Assembly: GCF_000344785.1 (NCBI RefSeq)
Contig: NC_020506.1
Coordinates: 186,001 to 250,000 of the forward strand
Length of the DNA stretch: 64,000 nt
DNA from: Corynebacterium callunae DSM 20147
GTDB lineage: Bacteria > Actinomycetota > Actinomycetes > Mycobacteriales > Mycobacteriaceae
Direction: 5' to 3'
A program made the position numbers and the translations under genes. The notes under the pieces were generated by a model. It was not told where the DNA came from. It saw only the letters and a list, made by a program, of their open reading frames with translations, and did not search any database. This document shows positions 1 through 10,078 of the stretch, one piece after another. Numbering within the stretch: position 1 is the first letter of the stretch; every line of letters starts with the position of its first letter.

Positions 1-135
1 ATCAATATAAGAGCCCAGCTGTTCTAGCTGCTCTTCATCGGAAAGTTGGCGATCTTTACCGCCGACCTCAAACTCATCGCGGAAGCGCTGATCGCGCTGT
101 TCCTCGGATTCAGAAGGATTATTGTTTTCAGCCAT
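1..135 (-). CDS. N-terminal fragment of an unidentified acidic protein
   Basis: The reverse strand has an ATG at 135 and an open frame that runs off the left edge, giving 45 visible residues. They are very hydrophilic, rich in Glu, Asp, Gln and Arg, starting MAENNNPSESEEQRDQ. No motif, signal peptide or membrane segment is visible, so no function is proposed. A purine-rich stretch (AGGTGGTGAGC) directly precedes the ATG and could act as a ribosome-binding site. It is divergent from the gene at 303. The intervening 167 bp holds a C/T-rich imperfect TTGCTC/TCGCTC stretch near 190-225 and nothing else recognised. Confidence 0.55.
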   Translation of the reverse strand, partial: MAENNNPSESEEQRDQRFRDEFEVGGKDRQLSDEEQLEQLGSYID

Positions 136-302
136 GCTCACCACCTTAGTTCCCTTGCATTAAGTGATGGGGTGAATCCGCACCGAAGCTTTCGCTCTTG
201 CTCTTGCTCTCGCACTCGCTCGCAGCGCCAAGATGGGCGAAGGTGCGTAGGCTGGGGGCTAATTTATTACCTAAAGTTTATTGCTTAAAGGGAGAAGTCT
301 TT

Positions 303-932
303 ATGAGTGGCACTGCAAAAATGTACGACACCACACTTAAGCCAACAAAGCAGGAAATTGCTCAGGCCTGGATCGGAGCTTCGGAAATCCTCGGCAGCTA
401 TCGCCTGGTGGACACCGTTGAAGGTGAAGTGGGAATTGAAAGCCTAATTGCCCATGAACGCGAAGGTCGACTCATCCAAATTCCATTGAGCTACCGCTCT
501 GCAGAAATTAGCCCTGAGCACACTATTTCCACCCTCGAGCATGGAGTGCTGGGTAAGCGCTGGGTGACCAATGCACTTGGAGACCCTGTAGCCGTTAGAG
601 AATATATCCGCACCATCTTGACCGGCGATGATGGAGCCAGCCGTGACGATGGCGTAGCTAGCTATTTATCAGTAAAAGGCACCGGCACTTTTGATGCTAA
701 AGACCTTGGCCTGGGCGAAGTAACTCTCATCGAGGTGGGGCGCCAGCGTGTTATTGGCTCCGTTGAGATCGACGGCGAAGGAAAATACTTTAAGCTGCGT
801 ATTCCTCAGGTTTTGCAAGGATTTAAGCATACCGGCCGCGGACACAGCGCAACTCATTTGCGTTTAGTTGCTCAAAACCCCGAAAAGCCTGAGCAAGAGT
901 TGCTTATTGCCGAGTTCAACTGGGTTGAATAG
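303..932 (+). CDS. Maltokinase N-terminal cap-like domain protein
   Basis: A 209-residue soluble protein. The run EVGIESL, then IQIPLSYR, then EHGVLGKRWV followed by DP resembles the stand-alone actinobacterial family annotated as maltokinase N-terminal cap-like. In the two-domain maltokinase this cap sits on the kinase; here no kinase domain follows. The ATG at 303 is chosen because GGGAGAAG lies just upstream and because upstream in-frame codons read through the low-complexity C/T-rich stretch. The family suggests a link to trehalose/glycogen metabolism, but no partner gene is present. Biochemical role unknown. Confidence 0.65.
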   Translation: MSGTAKMYDTTLKPTKQEIAQAWIGASEILGSYRLVDTVEGEVGIESLIAHEREGRLIQIPLSYRSAEISPEHTISTLEHGVLGKRWVTNALGDPVAVREYIRTILTGDDGASRDDGVASYLSVKGTGTFDAKDLGLGEVTLIEVGRQRVIGSVEIDGEGKYFKLRIPQVLQGFKHTGRGHSATHLRLVAQNPEKPEQELLIAEFNWVE

Positions 933-1388
933 AGCCTTTTGTTCTTGAGGAGCTTGGCTTTGGCTGCTTTGTAGGTGGCTTTGGCGTCCGTTTTGGTGCT
1001 GAAGGGTGCCGCCAGAGGAGTTTGAGCCACGAAGAGCCTTGATTGGTGCTTTAAGCGTGCCGATTTACGAAGAAATTTGCTTCAGGTATTCTACTTTGGG
1101 CAAATCGGGATCTTGGAACGTCAATTCTGGTGCCGATTTACGACAAAAACCCCTGTCGGGCAACTATTCTGCGTAAATCCGCACGCTTTACCGATATATC
1201 TTTCAAAAAGTGCCCACTACCTGCAAAAACTGGTACGTCCTAGAAGCTCATTTAAGGGCTGATCGCTTTGTCAATCACCCTTGGAATCGAAAGGGGAGGT
1301 TCGGCCTCTTAAATCGGCTTCTGGCGGTGGGCTCTTGGGTGGATCAGTAGTACCGCAGAATCCCTTGAATTTCCCGGGTGCGCAAAAG
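933..1388. other. Gene-poor intergenic region with short repeats
   Basis: No convincing gene is seen in these 456 bases. The first 120 bp is G/T-rich with TGGCTTTGGC-like repeats. The centre carries three copies of a GTGCCGATTTACG-like element (listed separately). The rest shows no recognisable motif. Confidence 0.5.
1054..1187. repeat. Three copies of a GTGCCGATTTACG-type element, one inverted
   Basis: Copy 1 (around 1054-1080) reads AGCGTGCCGATTTACGAAGA. Copy 2 (1130-1143) reads GTGCCGATTTACGA. Copy 3 lies on the opposite strand (1171-1187) and its reverse complement reads AGCGTGCGGATTTACGC. Copies 1 and 3 also match beyond the core (AGAA then TTGC), so together they form a long imperfect inverted repeat. 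No open frame or terminator tract is associated. Confidence 0.6.
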
Positions 1389-1410
1389 GACTCACACAAA
1401 AGTGTGAGCC
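1389..1410 (-). terminator. Terminator hairpin after the M13 peptidase gene
   Basis: A 7-bp perfect stem, CTCACAC (1391-1397) with GTGTGAG (1402-1408), and an AAAA loop. On the reverse strand a short T run (TCCTTTTG) follows, as expected for a terminator of the gene ending at 1433. Confidence 0.65.
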
Positions 1411-1432
1411 CTCAGCTTTTAGAAATTCCGTA

Positions 1433-3370
1433 TCACCAAATGGCTAGGCGGTCTTCTGGCTTGATGTATACCGGTGCATCTTCTGGCACCTCAAAAGCCT
1501 CATAGAATTCTGCTACATTGCCCGCGATGACATTGCAACGGAATTCAGCAGGGGAGTGAGGGTCAATAGCTAAGTACTGTAAGGCCATTTGTGGACGGAT
1601 AGCCGTGCGCCAAACGCGAGCCCAAGCGAGGAAGAGTCGCTGTAGGCCATTAAATTCCTGGCCTGCGAGTTCTGGTTCAGCCCCTTCGGCAACAAAAGGC
1701 TGCTTTGGAGAGGTCTCAAAATTAAGTCCCAAATCGGCTAGGTACTTTTCATACGCAACCACAGCAATTCCGAGTCCACCCAGGTCACCGATGTTTTCTC
1801 CAAGGGTGAATTCACCATTGACGCCCTCGGTGGAGATGTCATTCTGGCGTAGAACAGCGGGAACTAGACCGTTGAATTGCTTGACCAAGCGTGAGGTCAG
1901 TTTCTCAAATTCAGCGCGGTCCTCGTCGGTCCACCAAGAATTCAGGTTGCCATCGCCGTCGTATTGGCTGCCCTGATCATCAAATCCGTGGCCGATTTCG
2001 TGGCCAATAACAGCACCAATGGCTCCAAAATTCTCTGCGGCGTCGGCTGCTGGATCATAAAAAGGCGCGCGCAAAATGGCAGCAGGGAAGGTGATGTCAT
2101 TGACCACTGGGTTATAAAAAGCATTCACGGTTTGTGGAGTGCTTACCCATTCATCGCGGTCAGCGGGCTTGCCGATCTTCTCGAGCTCGTAATCATGCAA
2201 GAAAGCCGAACCCTTGCGAATATTTTCCACGAGGTCTGCGCCGGATGCACTAAATTCTAGCCCCTCATAGGAACGCCATTTTTCGGGATATCCGATCTTG
2301 GCATTGAACTTTTCCAACTTCTCCAGCGCGCGCTCGCGCGTCGCGGGCGTCATCCACGCCAAGTTGGAAATGCGATCACGGTAGGCGGCAACAAGGTAGT
2401 CAACAAGCTCCAGCATTTCAGCCTTTGAGCTTGCAGGAAAGTGCTTTTCGACGAAAATCTGGCCGATTTCCTCCCCGACCATCCTTTCAGCTAGACCAAC
2501 TGCCCGCTTCCAACGATCTTTTTGCTCAGTAGCGCCAGATAGCTGGGTGCCATAAAAATCAAAGTTGGCCTGTCCAATTTCTTCGGTCAAGGAACCAGCC
2601 CGCGAACGCAAGATGTGCCACGTTGCCCACAATTGCCAATCGGCTAGACGATCATCGGTGAGCAGGCCGTTAAGGTGCTCAACATAGGAGGGCATCATGT
2701 TGACCAAGCGTTGCTCTGGAACCTGCGCAGCGATCAATAGAGCACGCACCTTGGAAGGGAGTTCGCTAAATTCGGTGGGGTTATAGGTAGCTACTGCATC
2801 GCGGGTTTTTACAACATCCCAGTGACCGGCTGCGATTTCCGATTCTAGGTTGAAGATGCGGGTGGCAGCGGTTGCTGTATCTAGCCCAAAGAGGCGGCTA
2901 GAATCTAAGAATCCAAGCATGCGCTCTAGGTGCTTTTTATATGCTTCTCGAGTTTCGGTGTGTGCTTCCTCGCGATAATAAGCCTCATCGGGAAGGCCCA
3001 GGCCGGATTGCAGGAGGTAGGCAATTGAGCTGTCGGAGGCGGAATCCTTTTCCACCCAGAATCCCACAGGAGCTCCGACACCTTCGCGGTCCAGTACACC
3101 GAGAGCCTTGGCAAATTCGGAGATATTAGCAACCGATAGTTTGTCCAAGTCGGCGTCTAGGGGAGTAACACCTGCTGCATTAATGGCATCGGTATCCATA
3201 TAAGAGGCATAAAGTGCGCCAGCGCGACCTTGGTCTGCCTTGACGATTTCATGAACATCAAGTTCAGCATCATCGCGTAGCTTATGGAAGGTTCCATCTA
3301 CAGCGCGGTCTTCCGGGATGATGTGTGTGTCAAGCCATGGTCCATTTACAAAACGATAAAGATCTTTCAT
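1433..3370 (-). CDS. M13-family (neprilysin/PepO-like) zinc metallopeptidase
   Basis: A 645-residue protein of usual M13 length. The zinc-binding motif HEIGH (HEXXH) is followed by GFDDQG, and the downstream ENIGDLGG supplies the third ligand and the ExxxD motif typical of gluzincin M13 enzymes. Family members cleave small peptides. No signal peptide or N-terminal membrane anchor is visible, so a cytoplasmic location is likely, as for lactococcal PepO. The ATG at 3370 is preferred over the GTG three codons upstream because AAAGTGGG lies at a suitable distance from the ATG. It is transcribed singly and divergently from the gene at 3449, and ends in a hairpin at 1389-1410. Confidence 0.88.
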   Translation of the reverse strand: MKDLYRFVNGPWLDTHIIPEDRAVDGTFHKLRDDAELDVHEIVKADQGRAGALYASYMDTDAINAAGVTPLDADLDKLSVANISEFAKALGVLDREGVGAPVGFWVEKDSASDSSIAYLLQSGLGLPDEAYYREEAHTETREAYKKHLERMLGFLDSSRLFGLDTATAATRIFNLESEIAAGHWDVVKTRDAVATYNPTEFSELPSKVRALLIAAQVPEQRLVNMMPSYVEHLNGLLTDDRLADWQLWATWHILRSRAGSLTEEIGQANFDFYGTQLSGATEQKDRWKRAVGLAERMVGEEIGQIFVEKHFPASSKAEMLELVDYLVAAYRDRISNLAWMTPATRERALEKLEKFNAKIGYPEKWRSYEGLEFSASGADLVENIRKGSAFLHDYELEKIGKPADRDEWVSTPQTVNAFYNPVVNDITFPAAILRAPFYDPAADAAENFGAIGAVIGHEIGHGFDDQGSQYDGDGNLNSWWTDEDRAEFEKLTSRLVKQFNGLVPAVLRQNDISTEGVNGEFTLGENIGDLGGLGIAVVAYEKYLADLGLNFETSPKQPFVAEGAEPELAGQEFNGLQRLFLAWARVWRTAIRPQMALQYLAIDPHSPAEFRCNVIAGNVAEFYEAFEVPEDAPVYIKPEDRLAIW

Positions 3371-3448
3371 GGTGCCCACTTTAGGTCAATTCTGTGAACT
3401 GAGTTTTTAGGCGGGTGATGTGTCCCTGATACCGGGTAGCCTATGTGT

Positions 3449-4180
3449 GTGAGTTCAATTGAAGCCAAGTACCAGCTAAAACCGCATGGCCGGGCAAAAC
3501 TATGGTGGTTCATCTGTGGATTAGCAGCTTTGTTGTTGCTGTTGCCAGTGATTCTTAATCTAGTTGTGCCGGACAAAGGGGGCGATTATAAGGCCCTTGA
3601 AATTGACCTTTCAGGCACTGATTGGACAGTCCCAATTACCAATGAAACAGGCGCAGCAGTGATGTGTGAAGAAAGCTCAGACGAGATCTTCATGAAGTAT
3701 TGGACTTGTAATGATGACACCACCGTGGTGACCATGATGGTGGAAAATGTTGAGGATCCCTCCAACACCTTGCGTCGCATGATTGATGCTTTCTTGTATC
3801 TATCGGTTCCTGCGGATACTGAAGCGGTTGCAAGCGAAGATGGTACTGCTCATGCGATGTTTTATCAGCCTTCCCAATCGGATGGAATGACACAGCTCTT
3901 GCCGGTTGTCGCATTAAGCCAACAAGGTACCGGCGACTACGAGGGATATACCGCCATTGCCCTCATTAAAGGATTTTCCACGGATTATTATACGCAAAGC
4001 ATTTGGTCCAGCATGGCGCAGCAACGAGGTCTGGATTATCAACAGGAACTTCCAGTGGAAACCTCTTCGGAACTTTTTGATCCCGGAATAATACCTGGTG
4101 AGGAGCTTCCTTTTGATTTGGAGGAAGAACTCAAAGGTCTTCTTGAACAGCAGCCAGGACTCGTAGGCGAGGACGCATAA
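3449..4180 (+). CDS. Membrane-anchored protein of unknown function
   Basis: About 243 residues with one hydrophobic segment near the N terminus (LWWFICGLAALLLLLPVIL) followed by a predicted extracytoplasmic domain. The C-terminal tail is acidic. No family is recognised. TAGCCT at 3437-3442 sits six bases before the GTG at 3449, the spacing of a leaderless actinobacterial promoter; an ATG at 3443 is the alternative start. It ends two bases before the PrsW-like gene, so the pair is very likely co-transcribed. It might be a partner or substrate of that protease; this is inference from adjacency only. Confidence 0.6.
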   Translation: MSSIEAKYQLKPHGRAKLWWFICGLAALLLLLPVILNLVVPDKGGDYKALEIDLSGTDWTVPITNETGAAVMCEESSDEIFMKYWTCNDDTTVVTMMVENVEDPSNTLRRMIDAFLYLSVPADTEAVASEDGTAHAMFYQPSQSDGMTQLLPVVALSQQGTGDYEGYTAIALIKGFSTDYYTQSIWSSMAQQRGLDYQQELPVETSSELFDPGIIPGEELPFDLEEELKGLLEQQPGLVGEDA

Positions 4181-4182
4181 CG

Positions 4183-5127
4183 ATGAGCAAACTTTTTAGA
4201 ATCACCCTGTGGGTCCTCATGGCTGTGGCCACACCGATGCTCTTCATAAACATTACGAGCCTGGTAATTATTGATCCCCTGGCTAGCGTCGTCGGCTTGC
4301 TCTTTTCGGCTCTTTATTTGGTGACTGTGGTGTGGCTGCTAAGTCGTACCCCGCTGTGGCCAGATTTTAAGAGCTATAGAAAACTTCCCGATGAAAGTAA
4401 ACGAAAAGGCCAAGGTTCCACCTTCCTGTGGGTATTTTCATCCCTGTGGTGGGGTGGCGGAGTGGCAGTGGGAATCATCATGGTCATGGGCTACTCCATT
4501 ATCGATTTAATGGATAAATTGAACTGGGATTTTGTCAGCATGAGCTTTGGTGGTGCCTATCCTGAGGAGATCGTCAAGACCTTGGGTGTGGCAATTATTT
4601 TGCTCAGCTTCCGGCAACTTAATAGGCCTTGGCATGGTTTTGTCACCGGCGCTTTGGTGGGCTTGGGCTTTGAAGTAAATGAAAACATTCTTTATGGAGC
4701 AACTGGGGCCATGTTTGACCCGAACTCCGATATGGCGGGCATGCTCATGATGTGGCAGTACCGTACGCTGGCAGGGCCACTGATCCACACTTTGCTCACG
4801 GGCTTTGCTGGATATGGAGTTGCACTAGCGTTCTTCACTGCGAAAAAGTCTTTGGCGTGGCGCTGTGGCGTTGCAGCTGCAGGCCTGGGCATTGCTTTCA
4901 TCCTGCACTTTTCATGGAATCTATTGTGGGAAGACTATACGACGCAGATCATTAGCATCGTGATTATCAGCCTGATCCTGTACCCGCTTGCAGCATTTAT
5001 CATCTGGCGCAGCTGGAAAGAAGCTAAGGCAGATGAAAGTTATGCCTACGCGCCGGGCGCAATTACCAGCACCAGCGAACTTGCACTAGTGGTGCCACAG
5101 CAACAGCAAGAAATAACCGAAGCTTAA
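4183..5127 (+). CDS. PrsW-family intramembrane metalloprotease-like protein
   Basis: A 314-residue polytopic membrane protein with roughly eight hydrophobic segments. Key PrsW motifs are visible in order: PEEIVKTLG (paired glutamates plus Lys), GLGFEVNENILY (the EN motif), and GPLIHTLLTGFAGYG (the histidine motif). PrsW of Bacillus cleaves the anti-sigma factor RsiW; the corynebacterial substrate is not known. No anti-sigma factor gene is visible nearby, but the membrane-anchored protein encoded two bases upstream is co-transcribed. The C-terminal tail is glutamine-rich. A small AAAAAGCGCTTTTT palindrome follows the stop and may end transcription. Confidence 0.8.
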   Translation: MSKLFRITLWVLMAVATPMLFINITSLVIIDPLASVVGLLFSALYLVTVVWLLSRTPLWPDFKSYRKLPDESKRKGQGSTFLWVFSSLWWGGGVAVGIIMVMGYSIIDLMDKLNWDFVSMSFGGAYPEEIVKTLGVAIILLSFRQLNRPWHGFVTGALVGLGFEVNENILYGATGAMFDPNSDMAGMLMMWQYRTLAGPLIHTLLTGFAGYGVALAFFTAKKSLAWRCGVAAAGLGIAFILHFSWNLLWEDYTTQIISIVIISLILYPLAAFIIWRSWKEAKADESYAYAPGAITSTSELALVVPQQQQEITEA

Positions 5128-5545
5128 AAAGCGCTTTTTGAGAAAAGCCTAACTTTTGCTTCTTCCTGCTAAATAATCAAGAGACCTGACAGTTTGTTAA
5201 GGGAGCTTGAAGGGGCTCGTAATTTCATTAGCTGGGGTGAGAGTTGAAAGTTTAAAACGCGCCCCAAAAAAATACGGGATTAAAGTATTTAATGGCCTTT
5301 AGGAGTGGAATTTTTGCAGAAAAAACTCTTCAAAAACCCACGAGATTAGAGACTTTATTTCCTAGTTATGGGGACTTAACTTTCCCATGATGTGTGATCT
5401 GTAACACAAAGGCGTGGGCTGACCTGTTGTTTTCCTATAGGTTGATTGAAAGTATGTCCGTGCTCACTTGCATTACAGCTTGTTCACCTGTTTTTCTGAT
5501 TATCGAATGATTGATAGATTTATGAGCGGAAGCGAGGGCTCACGC
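5128..5545 (+). promoter_or_regulatory. gltBD upstream region with candidate AmtR-type site
   Basis: This 418-bp gap holds the gltB regulatory region and no gene. At 5500-5521 TTATCGAA-N6-ATAGATTT resembles the C. glutamicum AmtR (nitrogen regulator) consensus tttCTAT-N6-ATAGa: the right half-site is perfect and the left half-site weak. gltBD is a known AmtR target in C. glutamicum. The palindrome AAAAAGCGCTTTTT near 5126-5139 may terminate the upstream gene. The promoter itself was not assigned with confidence. Confidence 0.4.
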
Positions 5546-8500
5546 ATGAAGAAACAGGGACTCTATAACCCGGCGCATGAACATGACGCCTGTGGTGTGG
5601 CGTTTATCGCGGATATCCATGGCCGTCCAAGCCGCAGCATTGTGGATCGGGCGCTGGAAGCACTCCGTAACATTGACCACCGCGGTGCGGCTGGCGCAGA
5701 AAAGAACACTGGCGACGGTGCCGGCATTCTCATGCAGATTCCAGATAGCTTCTACCGCGAAGTTTCCGGCATCGAGCTGCCTGAAGTAGGACACTACGCA
5801 ACCGGTATTGCCTTCTTGCCACGCGCTCGCATGGCAATGTTGGACGCTCAGAAGGAAATCGAGCGTATTGCTCGCCAAGAGGGCGCAGAAGTCCTCGGTT
5901 GGCGCATGGTTCCTTTTGACTCCCGTGAACTTGGCTCCATGGCTCTTGAGGCTATGCCAAGCTTCGCTCAGATCTTCCTTTCTGTACCAGGCAAGTCCGG
6001 CGAAGACCTGGACCGCGTTATGTTCTTCATCCGCAAGCGTTGCGAGCGTGAACTGGGCACCATTAACGGTCGCGATACCGTTTACTTCCCATCACTGTCT
6101 TCTCGCACCGTGATTTACAAGGGCATGCTCACCACCTTGCAGCTGGAAGGCTTCTTCAAGGATCTTTCTGATCCTCGTCTGGAGTCCGCCATCTCCATCG
6201 TGCACTCCCGCTTCTCCACCAATACTTTCCCAAGCTGGCCTTTGGCTCACCCATACCGCTTGGTTGCCCACAACGGTGAAATTAACACCGTTCGCGGCAA
6301 TGAAAACTGGATGCGCGCCCGCGAGGCGCTTATCAAGTCCGAAAAGCTCGGCAATCTGTCCAGCGTGCTGCCTATCTGCACCCCAGAGGGCTCCGACACC
6401 GCGCGTTTCGACGAAGCCCTGGAGCTCTTGCACTTGGGTGGATACTCCCTGCCACACGCTGTCGCAATGATGATTCCGCAGGCTTGGGAGCACAACAAGA
6501 CCATCTCCCCAGAGCTGCGTAACTTCTACGAGTACCACTCCTGCCTCATGGAGCCTTGGGATGGTCCTGCTGCTTTGGCATTCACCGATGGTCGTTATGT
6601 CGGTGCTGTTTTGGACCGCAACGGTCTGCGCCCAGGACGTATCACCATCACCGATTCCGGCCTAGTTGTCATGGCGTCTGAGTCCGGTGTGTTGGATCTG
6701 GACGAGTCGAGCGTCGTAAAGCGCACTCGCGTCCAGCCAGGACGCATGTTCCTGGTCGACACGGCTGAGGGCCGCATTGTTGAAGACGAGGAAATCAAGG
6801 AAAAGCTTGCTTCCGCTAAGCCATATGGCGAGTGGATCAATGAGAACTTTGTTCACCTTGATGGTCTGCCACAGACCCGTTATAGCTTCATGCCACACTC
6901 TCGCGCAGTGTTGCGTCAGCGTGTCTTCGGTATCACCGAAGAAGACGTTGATTTGTTGATCCTGCCAATGGCACTCTCTGGCTCTGAGGCCATCGGCTCC
7001 ATGGGTTCCGATACCCCAATTGCTGCGATCTCCCAGCGCCCTCGCATGCTTTATGATTTCTTCGCACAGCGCTTTGCACAGGTGACCAACCCACCGTTGG
7101 ACTCCATCCGTGAAAAGCCAGTGACCAGCATGTACACCCTCTTGGGCGCACAGTCTGACGTCCTGAACCCAGGCCCTGAGGCAGCACGCCGCATCCGCCT
7201 GGAATCCCCAATCATCGATAACCATGAGCTGGCTACCCTCACTCATGCCGATGACCACGGCGAATGGGAGTCTTTCGGCGCTGCCGTTATCTCCGGTCTC
7301 TACCCAGTAGCTCATCACGGCGCTGGCATGAAGGCAGCTATTGCCCGTGTCCGCCGCGAGGTTTCTGAGGCAATCCGCCAGGGCAAGACCCTGATCGTGC
7401 TCTCTGACCGCGAATCCGATGAGCGCTTGGCTCCAATCCCAGCTCTCCTGTTGACCTCTGCAGTTCACCAGTACCTGGTGCAGCAGCGCACCCGCACTCA
7501 GTGCTCCTTGGTTGTGGAATCCGGCGATGCCCGCGAGGTACACCACCTGGCTATGCTCATCGGTTTTGGTGCCGACGCCATCAACCCATACATGGCTTTT
7601 GAAACCATCGACGAGCTGCGCCTCAAGGGCCAGCTTGGTGATCTTACCCTCGACGAGGCTTCCCGCAACTACGTCAAGGCAGCTACCACTGGTGTGCTCA
7701 AGGTGATGTCCAAGATGGGTATCGCAACCGTGTCCTCCTACCGTGGCGCGCAGCTTGCTGACGTGACTGGTCTGCACCAGGACCTGCTTGACCACTACTT
7801 CGGTGGAATTTCTTCCCCAATCTCCGGCATTGGCCTTGATGAGGTTGCAGCTGACGTGGAAACCCGTCACCGCAGCGCTTTCTTGCCTCGTCCTGAGGAA
7901 AACGCACACCGCGAACTTGATCTCGGTGGTGAATACAAGTGGCGCCGCGAAGGTGAGTACCACCTGTTCAACCCAGAGACCATCTTCAAGCTGCAGCATG
8001 CAACCCGTTCCGGCAGCTACGAGATCTTCAAGGATTACACCCGCAAGGTTGATGATCAGTCTCAGCGCCTGGGCACTATCCGTGGTCTCTTTGAATTCAG
8101 CACTGACCGCAAGCCAATCCCACTGTCTGAGGTGGAACCGGTTAGCTCCATCGTGAAGCGTTTCTCCACTGGTGCTATGTCTTATGGCTCCATCTCTGCT
8201 GAGGCTCACGAGGTTTTGGCAATCGCCATGAACCGTCTGGGTGGCATGTCCAACTCCGGCGAGGGCGGAGAAGACGTCAAGCGTTTCGACGTCGAACCAA
8301 ACGGTGACTGGAAGCGTTCTGCAATTAAGCAGGTTGCTTCTGGCCGCTTCGGTGTAACCAGCCACTACCTGAATAACTGCACTGATATTCAGATCAAGAT
8401 GGCACAGGGTGCAAAGCCTGGTGAAGGTGGACAGCTACCTCCAAACAAGGTTTACCCTTGGGTTGCAGAAGTTCGTATTACCACCCCAGGTGTGGGCCTG

Positions 8501-10078
8501 ATTTCCCCACCTCCACACCACGATATTTACTCCATCGAGGATCTTGCTCAGCTGATCCACGACCTTAAGAACGCCAACCCTGCTGCACGTATCCACGTGA
8601 AGCTAGTGGCAGAACAAGGCGTGGGAACTGTGGCAGCAGGTGTCTCCAAGGCACACGCTGACGTTGTTCTAATCTCTGGCCACGATGGTGGTACCGGTGC
8701 ATCCCCATTGACCTCCCTCAAGCATGCGGGTGGACCATGGGAGCTCGGCTTGGCTGAAACCCAGCAGACCCTGCTGCTCAACGGTTTGCGTGACCGCATC
8801 CGCGTGCAGTGTGATGGTCAGCTCAAGACCGGCCGTGACGTCATCGTCGCAGCACTTTTGGGTGCTGAGGAATTCGGTTTCGCTACCGCGCCTTTGGTAG
8901 TTGAAGGCTGCATCATGATGCGCGTTTGCCACTTGGACACCTGCCCAGTTGGTATTGCAACTCAGAACCCAGGTCTGCGTTCTAAGTTCACCGGTAAGGC
9001 AGAGCACGTGGTTAACTTCTTCACCTTCATTGCTGAAGAAGTTCGCGAGTACCTAGCTCAGCTTGGTTTCCGCACCATCGATGAGGCAGTTGGACAGGCT
9101 CAGGTCCTGCGCAAGCGTTCCGGCATCCCAGCTGATTCCCGCGCAGCTCACTTGGACCTCAGCCCAATCTTCCACCGTCCTGAGACCCCTCACTTTGCAG
9201 AGCAAGATATCCGCTGCACCAAGACCCAGGAGCACAGCCTGGAGAAGGCTTTGGATAACAAGCTCATCGAAGAGGCTTCAGAGACCATCACCCGCGCAGC
9301 TGCAGGTGTGGATACCAAGATCGTGCTTGACCACAAGATCAGCAACGTCAACCGCTCCGTTGGCACCATGCTTGGTTCTGCAGTCAGCCGCGTTGCTGGT
9401 GCTAAGGGCTTGCCAGAGGACACCATCACCCTGAACTTCACTGGTTGTGCTGGTAACTCCTTCGGTGCTTTCTTGCCACACGGTATTTCCATCAACCTCA
9501 CCGGCGATGCCAACGACTTCGTGGGCAAGGGCCTCTCCGGTGGTCGCATTGTGATCCGCCCATTCGCGGAGACTCCAAAGCAGCTCAAGAGCAACCCAGA
9601 CATCATCGCGGGCAACGTTATCGGCTACGGCGCAACCAGCGGTGAGTTCTTCATCCGCGGCCAGGCCGGCGAGCGCTTCTGTGTTCGTAACTCCGGTGCT
9701 ACCGCAGTGGTTGAAGGAATCGGCAACCACGGTTGTGAATACATGACCGGTGGCCGCGTGTTGGTTCTTGGACCAATCGGTGAAAACTTCGGTGCAGGTA
9801 TGTCCGGTGGTATTGCCTACGTGGCAAAGACCGATGACCTCGCACTGAAGATCAACGCCGAATTGGTTGACATCGTTGAACTTAATGACAACGAAGTTGA
9901 GTGGGCTAATGACCTCATTGACCGTCACCGCGAGCTCACTGGTTCTGAGACCAAGCTGCGTGCAAACGATCTGGCAAAGATCATGCCACGCGATTTCCAA
10001 AAAGTTCTTAACATCATCGAAACCGCACAAGCTGCGGGTGAAGACCCAGCTATCAAGATCATGGAGGCAGTGAGCTAA
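5546..10078 (+). CDS. gltB: Glutamate synthase (NADPH) large subunit
   Basis: A 1510-residue GOGAT alpha subunit that converts 2-oxoglutarate and glutamine to two glutamates. [16 protein letters not shown] shows the short propeptide; Cys16 becomes the N-terminal nucleophile of the class II glutaminase domain (about 16-420). The central and FMN-binding domains follow, with an Fe-S cysteine cluster at [15 protein letters not shown], and the GXGXG beta-helix domain closes the protein. The ATG at 5546 is chosen because it gives the usual propeptide length; in-frame upstream ATGs (5468, 5507, 5522) would extend it through the regulatory DNA. The stop overlaps the gltD start by one base (TAATG), giving translational coupling. 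Probable nitrogen control through AmtR. Confidence 0.97.
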   Translation: MKKQGLYNPAHEHDACGVAFIADIHGRPSRSIVDRALEALRNIDHRGAAGAEKNTGDGAGILMQIPDSFYREVSGIELPEVGHYATGIAFLPRARMAMLDAQKEIERIARQEGAEVLGWRMVPFDSRELGSMALEAMPSFAQIFLSVPGKSGEDLDRVMFFIRKRCERELGTINGRDTVYFPSLSSRTVIYKGMLTTLQLEGFFKDLSDPRLESAISIVHSRFSTNTFPSWPLAHPYRLVAHNGEINTVRGNENWMRAREALIKSEKLGNLSSVLPICTPEGSDTARFDEALELLHLGGYSLPHAVAMMIPQAWEHNKTISPELRNFYEYHSCLMEPWDGPAALAFTDGRYVGAVLDRNGLRPGRITITDSGLVVMASESGVLDLDESSVVKRTRVQPGRMFLVDTAEGRIVEDEEIKEKLASAKPYGEWINENFVHLDGLPQTRYSFMPHSRAVLRQRVFGITEEDVDLLILPMALSGSEAIGSMGSDTPIAAISQRPRMLYDFFAQRFAQVTNPPLDSIREKPVTSMYTLLGAQSDVLNPGPEAARRIRLESPIIDNHELATLTHADDHGEWESFGAAVISGLYPVAHHGAGMKAAIARVRREVSEAIRQGKTLIVLSDRESDERLAPIPALLLTSAVHQYLVQQRTRTQCSLVVESGDAREVHHLAMLIGFGADAINPYMAFETIDELRLKGQLGDLTLDEASRNYVKAATTGVLKVMSKMGIATVSSYRGAQLADVTGLHQDLLDHYFGGISSPISGIGLDEVAADVETRHRSAFLPRPEENAHRELDLGGEYKWRREGEYHLFNPETIFKLQHATRSGSYEIFKDYTRKVDDQSQRLGTIRGLFEFSTDRKPIPLSEVEPVSSIVKRFSTGAMSYGSISAEAHEVLAIAMNRLGGMSNSGEGGEDVKRFDVEPNGDWKRSAIKQVASGRFGVTSHYLNNCTDIQIKMAQGAKPGEGGQLPPNKVYPWVAEVRITTPGVGLISPPPHHDIYSIEDLAQLIHDLKNANPAARIHVKLVAEQGVGTVAAGVSKAHADVVLISGHDGGTGASPLTSLKHAGGPWELGLAETQQTLLLNGLRDRIRVQCDGQLKTGRDVIVAALLGAEEFGFATAPLVVEGCIMMRVCHLDTCPVGIATQNPGLRSKFTGKAEHVVNFFTFIAEEVREYLAQLGFRTIDEAVGQAQVLRKRSGIPADSRAAHLDLSPIFHRPETPHFAEQDIRCTKTQEHSLEKALDNKLIEEASETITRAAAGVDTKIVLDHKISNVNRSVGTMLGSAVSRVAGAKGLPEDTITLNFTGCAGNSFGAFLPHGISINLTGDANDFVGKGLSGGRIVIRPFAETPKQLKSNPDIIAGNVIGYGATSGEFFIRGQAGERFCVRNSGATAVVEGIGNHGCEYMTGGRVLVLGPIGENFGAGMSGGIAYVAKTDDLALKINAELVDIVELNDNEVEWANDLIDRHRELTGSETKLRANDLAKIMPRDFQKVLNIIETAQAAGEDPAIKIMEAVS

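Noticed and set aside
112..120. CCTCGGATTCAG-like match to the tRNA-linked repeat
   Set aside because: Only about 11 bases match, and they lie in the coding region of the first gene; probably chance.
880..1083. Open reverse-strand frame with a Lys/Ala-rich translation (TKTDAKATYKAAKAKLL)
   Set aside because: It is stop-to-stop for about 65 codons without a start codon and ribosome-binding site, and it overlaps the 3' end of the gene at 303. Probably chance in G/T-rich DNA.
6662..8365. 567-codon reverse-strand frame inside gltB
   Set aside because: It lies entirely antisense to the highly conserved gltB and shows no known domain; a shadow of GC-rich codon usage.
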